From positions 16,808 through 80,807 of the forward strand of contig JAUYPN010000014.1 of assembly GCA_030695725.1 (NCBI GenBank): DNA of 64,000 nt. Reading direction: 5' to 3'. This document shows positions 58,019 to 64,000 of the stretch, piece after piece. A model generated the notes under the pieces. The model was not told where the DNA came from and did not search any database. It saw nothing but the letters and a program-made list of their open reading frames with translations. This DNA comes from Candidatus Omnitrophota bacterium. Its GTDB lineage: Bacteria > Omnitrophota > Gorgyraeia > 2-01-FULL-45-10. How positions within the stretch are numbered: the stretch's first letter is position 1; each line of letters starts with the position of its first letter. Both the position numbers and the translations under genes were made by a program.

Positions 58019-59482
58019 ATGCAGTTGATATTTGAAAAGAGCCGCTCTGGGCGCAAAGGATTTCAGCTGCCTGACCCGGACGTGCCTTCGGTTAAAGTAT
58101 TGCCCGAAAAGTACTGCCGAAAAATTACGCCTGAGCTTCCGGAAGTTTCGGAGCTGGACGTGGTGAGGCACTTCTCCAGCCTATCGCGCCGCAACTATTC
58201 CGTGGATACCAATTTTTACCCGCTCGGCTCCTGTACCATGAAATATAATCCGAAGTTCACCGAGCATATCGCCGCCATGGGAGGTTTCGCGGACCTGCAC
58301 CCGCTCCTTCCGCAGTTACTGGGCGGCGGAATGCTTGCCCAGGGAGCGCTGGAAGTTCTGTATCATATGGAGATATTGCTCGGCGAGATCACGGGCATGA
58401 AGGCCTTTACCACCCAGCCGCTCGCAGGAGCTCACGGCGAGTTGACCGGCGCAATGCTTATAGCCGCATACCATAAGAATAACGGATCCCGCAGGAAGCA
58501 TATCATTATACCCGACTCTTCTCACGGGACGAACCCGGCGAGCGCCGCGATAGCCGGATATGATGTGGTCGTTATTCCGACGGATAAAAGCGGATCTTTC
58601 GATATGGAAGCGTACAAAAAAGCTTTGAACAGCGAGACGGCGGCCGTGATGCTGACATGCCCGGATACGCTGGGCTTATTTAACCCCAGGATAAAAGAGA
58701 TCGCCGGCCTTGCGCACGGCGTGGGCGCACTCATGTATTATGACGGGGCGAATCTAAACGCGATACTCGGCAAATGCCGCCCCGGAGATATAGGTTTTGA
58801 CGTGATACACCTTAATCTGCATAAGACATTCGCGACTCCGCACGGCGGAGGCGGCCCCGGGGCGGGCCCCGTTGGGGTGTCGGAAAAGCTGGTAGAATAT
58901 CTTCCCGTGCCGCGCGTGACAAAGCGCGCCGACGGAACATTTGCCCTCGATTACCACAAGCATAAGTCGATCGGTTATATAGCGCCCTTCTACGGAAACT
59001 TCGCCGTTATCTTAAAGGCGTACGCTTACATATTGGCTCTCGGCAAGGAAGGGCTTATCGAAACGAGCGAAAACGCCGTGTTGAGCGCCAACTATTGCCT
59101 TGCGCGCCTCAAAGGATATTATAAAGTGCCTTATGACAGAATATGTATGCATGAATGCGTCATATCGGCGAGCCGTCAGGCGGAACACGGAGTGTATGCT
59201 CTGGATATCGCGAAATATCTTATAGATAAAGGATTCCATCCCATGACGATATATTTTCCGATGATAGTCAAAGAGGCGATGATGATCGAGCCTACGGAGA
59301 CCGAGAGCAAGGAGACTATAGATTCTTTTATTGACGCCATGATAGAGGCCGCGCGGCTCGCCAAGACGGATCCGGAAGCTCTGCGCATGGCTCCGCTTAA
59401 TATGCCCATAAAAAGACTTGACGAAACCAAGGCCGCCCGTGAACCGGATTTGCGGTGGCTTCCCACAAAAAAGTCATCATGA
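58019..59482 (+). CDS. gcvPB: Glycine dehydrogenase (decarboxylating) subunit 2
   Basis: 487 residues, the PLP-binding half of the split P protein. The pyridoxal Lys is K269 in LNLHKTFATPHGGGGPG. The N-terminus (LIFEKSRSGRKGFQLP) and NFYPLGSCTMKYNPK are typical. The first ATG behind a repeat-derived AAAGGAG is chosen. The stop overlaps the next gene (ATGA). Together with gcvT, gcvH and gcvPA it gives a complete system except for the L protein (dihydrolipoyl dehydrogenase), which is not in the window. Confidence 0.95.
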   Translation: MQLIFEKSRSGRKGFQLPDPDVPSVKVLPEKYCRKITPELPEVSELDVVRHFSSLSRRNYSVDTNFYPLGSCTMKYNPKFTEHIAAMGGFADLHPLLPQLLGGGMLAQGALEVLYHMEILLGEITGMKAFTTQPLAGAHGELTGAMLIAAYHKNNGSRRKHIIIPDSSHGTNPASAAIAGYDVVVIPTDKSGSFDMEAYKKALNSETAAVMLTCPDTLGLFNPRIKEIAGLAHGVGALMYYDGANLNAILGKCRPGDIGFDVIHLNLHKTFATPHGGGGPGAGPVGVSEKLVEYLPVPRVTKRADGTFALDYHKHKSIGYIAPFYGNFAVILKAYAYILALGKEGLIETSENAVLSANYCLARLKGYYKVPYDRICMHECVISASRQAEHGVYALDIAKYLIDKGFHPMTIYFPMIVKEAMMIEPTETESKETIDSFIDAMIEAARLAKTDPEALRMAPLNMPIKRLDETKAAREPDLRWLPTKKSS

Positions 59483-60222
59483 GAAGATTCAGGCTTATCC
59501 GATCAAATTCATCCGACGCTATATACAATATGGAGCTGGATGAAAAGATATTCGATCGTTACACCGAAGACGGCATTCCTGCATTCCGTGTATACGGATG
59601 GAGATCGCCCTCGTTCACATATGGTATTTCGCAGAGGCCTGAAAATGAGATCGACATTAAGCGATGCGCGCTTGACGGCATCCAGATCGCCAAGAGGATG
59701 ACCGGCGGCGGCGTTCTTTTTCATCACGATGAAATAACCTATAGTCTTGTCTGCGCTAAAGAGGATATAGGAGAGCCCGATGGCGTCTTCGTCTCATACC
59801 GCAGGATCTCGGGCTTTCTGATATCTTTTTACGGGTCTCTCGGCCTCGACGCCTCTTTTGCCCTCGAGGCGGAGGATTTTAAAAAGAGGTGCGCGCCGCA
59901 TGAGCTTTGCAGCGCTTCGCGCGAAAAATACGACATCGTCATAAACGGCAGGAAGATCGGCGGCAATGCGCAGAAGAGGAAGCGGCGCGCCGTATTTCAG
60001 CATGGCTCCATTCCCATGAGCGTCGATTGGGCTTTTATGCGCAGGTATGCGCGGTCTTTGCCCGAAGATATTCATTCGGCAGTGACCACCCTTACCGAAG
60101 AATTGAAGCGTGTGCCGGACAGGCGTATTCTGGAAGACATGCTCATAGACGCAGCCGCCAAAGAATTCGATGCCCGGTTTGAAGAGGAAGATTGTCTGTA
60201 TGAAGCCGCCGTGGCTCAATAA
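59479..60222 (+). CDS. lipM: Lipoyl/octanoyl transferase, probably LipM type
   Basis: 247 residues from ATG 59479, overlapping the gcvPB stop. It has the lipoate ligase/LipB fold: KRMTGGGVLFHHDEITYSLV and NGRKIGGNAQKRKRRAVFQH. A Cys (C144 in ELCSASREKYDIV) stands where LipM octanoyltransferases have their catalytic Cys, 10-15 residues before the G-R-K-I-G-G-N-A-Q strand. With lipA next door, octanoyl transfer to GcvH fits better than scavenging of free lipoate, but a lipoate ligase (LplA) is not excluded. Confidence 0.8.
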   Translation: MRRFRLIRSNSSDAIYNMELDEKIFDRYTEDGIPAFRVYGWRSPSFTYGISQRPENEIDIKRCALDGIQIAKRMTGGGVLFHHDEITYSLVCAKEDIGEPDGVFVSYRRISGFLISFYGSLGLDASFALEAEDFKKRCAPHELCSASREKYDIVINGRKIGGNAQKRKRRAVFQHGSIPMSVDWAFMRRYARSLPEDIHSAVTTLTEELKRVPDRRILEDMLIDAAAKEFDARFEEEDCLYEAAVAQ

Positions 60223-61036
60223 AAAGATCCGTCTTGGCTCCTGTTCCGGAATGAAGAGCCTGTTACGCGGAATGAAACTTGAAACCGTATGCGAGACTGC
60301 GTCGTGCCCGAATATGGGAGAATGTTTTTCCCGCTCTCGCGCGACTTTCCTGATACTCGGCCCGCAATGCACCCGTTCCTGTAGTTTTTGTAATATTGTC
60401 AAAGGCGAACCTTTGCCCCCAGATATGGGAGAGCCGGCCAGGGTAGCAGAAGCGGTGAAGAAGTTAGAGCTTAAGCATGCGGTGATAACCAGCGTCACGA
60501 GGGACGACCTTTCGGACGGCGGGGCGGGTATATTCGCCGATACGGTTTCAAATATACGAAAAAATACGCCTGAAGTTACGATCGAACTTCTTATACCGGA
60601 TTTTAAACTTTTACCGGATTCGCTTCAGGTCGTGGCACGGTCAGGGCCGGACATTATTGCTCATAACATGGAGACCGTCCCGCCGCTTTACCCGTCCGTG
60701 CGTCAGGGCTCGGATTATAGGCGTTCACTCGGCGTTCTCGCCGCAATAAAGAAGGTGTCGCCTCATATTAAGACAAAATCCGGCATCATGCTGGGCTTGG
60801 GCGAGAAAGAGGCTGAAGTCATCGCTGTAATGAGCGATCTTCGCGCCATAGAGTGCGATTTTTTGAGTATAGGGCAGTATCTGGCGCCGAGCAAACTTCA
60901 TTATCCCGTTAAAGAATACATTCATCCGGAGCAATTCGCGTATTACAAAGAGAAGGCCCTCTCGATGGGGTTTTCTCATGTAGAAAGCGGTCCGTATGTG
61001 CGCAGTTCCTACATGGCGGGTGAGTACCTTAAATAG
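60200..61036 (+). CDS. lipA: Lipoyl synthase
   Basis: 278 residues from ATG 60200, which overlaps the transferase gene and has GAGGA well placed upstream; ATG 60170 would be 10 residues longer. Both Fe-S sites are present: the auxiliary CX4CX5C motif (CETASCPNMGEC) and the radical SAM CX3CX2C (CTRSCSFC). It inserts two sulphurs in the octanoyl group on GcvH. With the octanoyltransferase it completes local lipoylation of the glycine cleavage system. Confidence 0.95.
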   Translation: MKPPWLNKKIRLGSCSGMKSLLRGMKLETVCETASCPNMGECFSRSRATFLILGPQCTRSCSFCNIVKGEPLPPDMGEPARVAEAVKKLELKHAVITSVTRDDLSDGGAGIFADTVSNIRKNTPEVTIELLIPDFKLLPDSLQVVARSGPDIIAHNMETVPPLYPSVRQGSDYRRSLGVLAAIKKVSPHIKTKSGIMLGLGEKEAEVIAVMSDLRAIECDFLSIGQYLAPSKLHYPVKEYIHPEQFAYYKEKALSMGFSHVESGPYVRSSYMAGEYLK

Positions 61037-61064
61037 GGGGCAGTGCCTTATTTTCTAATGAGTA

Positions 61065-61150
61065 TGTCATGCCCGCGAAAGCGGGCATCCATACATAGCT
61101 CCAGATTCCCGCTGGAGTTTACCCCCGCGAAAGCGGGGGCGGGAATGACA
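61065..61150. repeat. Family A repeat, two-hairpin form
   Basis: TGTCATGCCCGCGAAAGCGG leads to GGCATCC; then AGATTCCCGCTGGAGTTTAC and the hairpin CCCCCGCGAAAGCGGGGG, ending CGGGAATGACA. It is almost the same as 19824-19914, 41 kb away. Confidence 0.92.
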
Positions 61151-61161
61151 AACAGGTAATT

Positions 61162-62289
61162 ATGGAAAAAGTAAATGTAGTTATCGTAGGCGCGGGGGCG
61201 GTCGGCTTAAGTATTGCCGCGGAGCTTTCCCGTGTTCGTAAAGATATAGTCGTAGTCGAGCGTAATCCCTCTTTCGGCCAGGAGACGAGTTCGCGTAATA
61301 GCGAGGTCATCCACGCCGGCATCTATTATCCTAAAGATTCCCTAAAATCGAAGACCTGTCTGGAAGGGAAGGTTCTTCTTTACGAATTCTGCGCGCGAAA
61401 CGATATCCCTTATAAGCGGACCGGGAAACTCATCATAGCCATCAACAAAAGCGAGATGAAAGATCTTGAAAAACTTTACCTGCATGGCAGAGAAAACGGA
61501 GTTAGCGGCCTGACATTGATCTCGAAGGCGGAAGTCAAAAAAATAGAGCCCGGTATAAAAGCAGAAGCCGCTATATACTCTCCTTCCACGGGCATTCTCG
61601 ATACGCATAGCTTTATGAAGCGCCTAGCTTCTTCTTTTGAAAAGAATAACGGGCAGATTGCCTACAATTCGGAAGTAGCCGGTATAGCCAAAACGGACAG
61701 CGGATACGAAGTTACGGTTACAGACAGCCAAAAGGAGAGCTTTACATTAAATAGCAATATAGTGATAAACTGCGCCGGGCTCAACTCGGACAAGGTTGCC
61801 GCTTTTATAGGGCTAAAAAAACCGGAATACAGATTAAAATATTGTAAAGGCGATTACTTCAGGCTGGCGCGCTCGAAAGAGGCCGGTATAAAACATCTCG
61901 TCTATCCTGTGCCTAAAGAGGATAGGGGCGGCTTAGGAATACATCTTACATTAGATTTGGCCGGCTCCATACGCCTGGGCCCCGACGATGAGTATGTCAA
62001 AGAAATAGATTATAAGATAGACCCTTCCAAGGCAAAACTTTTTTACGAAAGCGTCAAAACCTTTCTGCCGTTCATTAAGTTAGAGGATATAGCGCCGGAC
62101 ACCTCAGGCGTGCGTCCCAAACTTCAGGGCGAGGGCGAAGGTTTCAGGGACTTCATTATTCGCCATGAGGAAGAAAGCGGCTTCCCGGGTTTCATTAATC
62201 TCATCGGCATCGAATCCCCGGGCCTCACGGCCTCTCTATCGATTGCCAAGATGGTATCAGGTATTATTAAATCGGGAGGGATCATGTGA
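61162..62289 (+). CDS. FAD-dependent oxidoreductase, L-2-hydroxyglutarate oxidase type
   Basis: 375 residues of the DAO/LhgO fold. FAD motif VVIVGAGAVGLSIAAELSR is followed by VVERNPSFGQETSSRNSEVI and HAGIYYP, which is typical of L-2-hydroxyglutarate oxidase/dehydrogenases. The C-terminal GIESPGLTASLSIAKMV also fits. The natural substrate could be L-2-hydroxyglutarate or a related 2-hydroxy acid. It overlaps the next gene by GTGA. Confidence 0.82.
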   Translation: MEKVNVVIVGAGAVGLSIAAELSRVRKDIVVVERNPSFGQETSSRNSEVIHAGIYYPKDSLKSKTCLEGKVLLYEFCARNDIPYKRTGKLIIAINKSEMKDLEKLYLHGRENGVSGLTLISKAEVKKIEPGIKAEAAIYSPSTGILDTHSFMKRLASSFEKNNGQIAYNSEVAGIAKTDSGYEVTVTDSQKESFTLNSNIVINCAGLNSDKVAAFIGLKKPEYRLKYCKGDYFRLARSKEAGIKHLVYPVPKEDRGGLGIHLTLDLAGSIRLGPDDEYVKEIDYKIDPSKAKLFYESVKTFLPFIKLEDIAPDTSGVRPKLQGEGEGFRDFIIRHEEESGFPGFINLIGIESPGLTASLSIAKMVSGIIKSGGIM

Positions 62290-62933
62290 ATAAAGGATAC
62301 AGGATAGTCTACGAGGATGAGCAGATCATTGTAGTCGATAAGCCCTCCGGCATGCTCGTCATACCGACGCCAAAGAAAGAGACGAATACGCTTACAGATC
62401 TCCTGAACCGTGAGCTAGACGAACGCGGCATTAAAGCGAATGCCTATCCATGCCATCGTCTTGATCGGGAGACATCCGGATTAATCATTTATGCCAAAGG
62501 CAAAGCGATCCAGCAGGCGATGATGGAGGAGTTTAAGAAGAGAGCCGTCAAGAAGACGTACATAGCCTTCGTTAACGGAAAAGTAACGAAAGACTTTGAT
62601 ATTATTAAGCTTCGCATTTATAATAGGAACAAGAACAGGTCAGATGAAGCGGTTACGAAGTACAAGACCATCGAGAGGCGCGAAGGTTTTACCGTAGTAG
62701 AGGCGGAGCCTGTGACCGGACGGACCAACCAGATCCGCATACATTTTAAAGAGATCGGCCACCCTTTAGTAGGCGAGAGCGTCTTTGCGTTCAGGAAAGA
62801 TTTCAAGCTGAAATTCAAAAGAGTCGCGCTTCATGCCGCATATATAAGATTCGCGCATCCGGTGACAAAGAGGTTACTGGAATTTTCGGCGCCGATGCCG
62901 GGCGATATGGAAGCTTTCTTGAAAAATAGATGA
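62286..62933 (+). CDS. RluA family pseudouridine synthase
   Basis: 215 residues with the RluA core motif CHRLDRETSGLIIYAK (catalytic D60), the IVVDKPSGMLVIP strand and GRTNQIRIHFKEIGHPLVG. There is no N-terminal S4 domain. The target (tRNA or 23S rRNA uridine) cannot be told. GTG 62286 overlaps the preceding stop. Confidence 0.9.
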   Translation: MNKGYRIVYEDEQIIVVDKPSGMLVIPTPKKETNTLTDLLNRELDERGIKANAYPCHRLDRETSGLIIYAKGKAIQQAMMEEFKKRAVKKTYIAFVNGKVTKDFDIIKLRIYNRNKNRSDEAVTKYKTIERREGFTVVEAEPVTGRTNQIRIHFKEIGHPLVGESVFAFRKDFKLKFKRVALHAAYIRFAHPVTKRLLEFSAPMPGDMEAFLKNR

Positions 62934-62934
62934 T

Positions 62935-64000
62935 ATGCAAAAATTCAATACCCTGATAATCGGAGGAGGCGCCGCCGGGATCACGGCGGCCATAAGCGCT
63001 AAGCGCAAGGGCGGATCCGTCGCGATCTGCGACAGGATGGCAAAAATAGGCAAGAAGATACTCGCATCCGGTAACGGCAGATGCAACCTTTTGAATGGAA
63101 AGCTGGACGAATCATTTTACAATCCATCCGCCCGCGGCCTCGTAAGATCGATATTTGAAAAATTCGGGAGGGAGCATATTCTGCGGTTCTTTAAAGAGCT
63201 CGGGCTCCAGACATATTCCGAAGACGGACGGATATTCCCTAGAACGAATCAATCATCTTCGGTTGTGAAGGTGCTGGAGATAGAACTGGCAAGGTTATCC
63301 GTGCCGATAGAGCTCAATTTTGAGGTCAAGGGCATTTCACATTCGACCGGGACGTTCACCGTAACGTCCGGGGGCGGGAAATCGATAGAATGCGAAAAGC
63401 TCATAATCGCCTCAGGCGGGAGATCATACCCGGCACTGGGCTCCGACGGAAGCTGTTACAAGATGGCGGCGAATTTGGGGCACAGAATAGTGGAGCCGGT
63501 CCCGGCGGCGGTCCCGATAGTATCGAAAGAGAGGCTCTGCCATCTTCTCCAGGGGCAGAAGATAACGGCATCCGTCAGGGCTATTGTGAACCAGAAGACG
63601 GTTTGTGAATCCACGGGAGATCTTCTCTTCACAAGTTACGGACTGTCCGGCACGGCGATCCTCGATGTAAGCGAAGAGATATCCGTCGCCATAAACAGGC
63701 AGAAGATAAGCGATTGTTTAGTGTCGGTCGATATGGTCCCGTTCATGGAAAGGGATGCGTTAAGACTGGAGATATCCCGGAGGATGAAGAGCCGCTGGAA
63801 GGCGGAGGATCTGCTTGCGGGAATACTTCCCAATAAGTTCCATTTTGCGTTTGAAGGCAAAGATATGGGTCTTGACGCGCAAAAGATCACAAATGCCGTG
63901 AAGAGCAGGATATTCAAAGTAGTGGAAACGAAGAGGTGGAACGAAGCCGATTTTACGGCCGGGGGGATCGATACCAAGTTTGTCAAGCCGGGCACATTGG
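62935..64000 (+). CDS. HI0933/BaiN-type flavoprotein (3' end outside window)
   Basis: The frame opens at ATG 62935, just after the pseudouridine synthase stop, and runs off the window after 355 codons. FAD motif LIIGGGAAGITAAISAKRKG, then the family signature KIGKKILASGNGRCNLLN and the Gly-Gly-rich SGGRSYPALGSDGSCYKMA. These show the HI0933/YhiN group of NAD(P)/FAD proteins. Their substrate is largely unknown; some gut members reduce bile-acid intermediates. About 50 residues should be missing at the C-terminus. Confidence 0.88.
   Translation, partial: MQKFNTLIIGGGAAGITAAISAKRKGGSVAICDRMAKIGKKILASGNGRCNLLNGKLDESFYNPSARGLVRSIFEKFGREHILRFFKELGLQTYSEDGRIFPRTNQSSSVVKVLEIELARLSVPIELNFEVKGISHSTGTFTVTSGGGKSIECEKLIIASGGRSYPALGSDGSCYKMAANLGHRIVEPVPAAVPIVSKERLCHLLQGQKITASVRAIVNQKTVCESTGDLLFTSYGLSGTAILDVSEEISVAINRQKISDCLVSVDMVPFMERDALRLEISRRMKSRWKAEDLLAGILPNKFHFAFEGKDMGLDAQKITNAVKSRIFKVVETKRWNEADFTAGGIDTKFVKPGTL

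Noticed and set aside
16431..61150. Spaced family A copies as a CRISPR array
   Set aside because: The copies are scattered over 45 kb, vary in length and have no regular spacers or cas genes.

Overview
The window reads as a chromosome segment of a Gram-negative, anaerobic, uncultured bacterium. Outer-membrane parts (TolC, OmpA-LysM, RND pump, lipoproteins) show a double envelope. The oxygen and NO defence genes (flavodiiron protein, superoxide reductase, hybrid cluster protein, rubredoxin, 2-oxoacid:ferredoxin oxidoreductase) show an anaerobic, ferredoxin-based metabolism. A 1.7-kaa exported protein, DUF2934 and DUF4912 proteins, paired GH57 enzymes and abundant short palindromic repeats fit Candidatus Omnitrophota (OP3). 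That placement is my inference; no rRNA or other phylogenetic marker was tested. All genes but one small DUF167 gene lie on the + strand, packed in long operons with many 4-bp ATGA/GTGA overlaps. I see no tRNA, rRNA, CRISPR array, transposase or phage gene.

Layout. 1-10.3 kb: end of a GH3-family gene, a broken transporter remnant, a radical SAM protein, YacP-like nuclease, MFS exporter, HemW-like protein (apparently starting with ATT), amylomaltase and a REC-GAF-GGDEF-HD-GYP protein. 10.3-16.8 kb: a MarR-controlled tripartite RND efflux operon with a perfect palindromic operator. 16.9-23.7 kb: greA, an RNA methyltransferase, a thioesterase-Nudix fusion, a Ski2-like helicase, OmpA-LysM and a PTS IIA protein. 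24-29 kb: one very large exported protein of unknown role. 29.3-39.4 kb: an Rrf2/IscR-like regulator with its operator, followed by 14 redox genes that together look like one anaerobe stress-defence unit. 39.4-46.7 kb: DNA glycosylase, small envelope proteins, DUF4912 plus two GH57 glucan enzymes, DUF2934 and MarC. 46.7-55.1 kb: ExbB/ExbD, a Trk K+ system with an extra 44-residue membrane protein, and an Mg2+/metal cluster (soluble MgtE-like protein, Nramp-related transporter, CNNM/CorC). 55.1-61 kb: glycine cleavage genes gcvT-H-PA-PB with their own lipoyl-assembly enzymes. 61-64 kb: FAD oxidoreductase, pseudouridine synthase and a truncated HI0933-type flavoprotein.

The most unusual signal is the repeat population. 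At least three families of imperfect palindromes (called A, B and C here), plus minor ones, fill intergenic gaps and also sit inside protein genes without breaking the frame: yacP, the thioesterase-Nudix fusion, korB, the RND pump and the gene after trkH. One copy supplies the pump's stop codon, and another appears to supply the ribosome binding site of gcvPB. This resembles the Rickettsia palindromic elements in behaviour. Other points of interest are the giant protein, the ATT start of hemW, a four-copy 8-bp tandem repeat at the 5' end of a gene (possible phase variation), the small Trk-operon protein, and several starts placed right behind a -10 box with no ribosome binding site.
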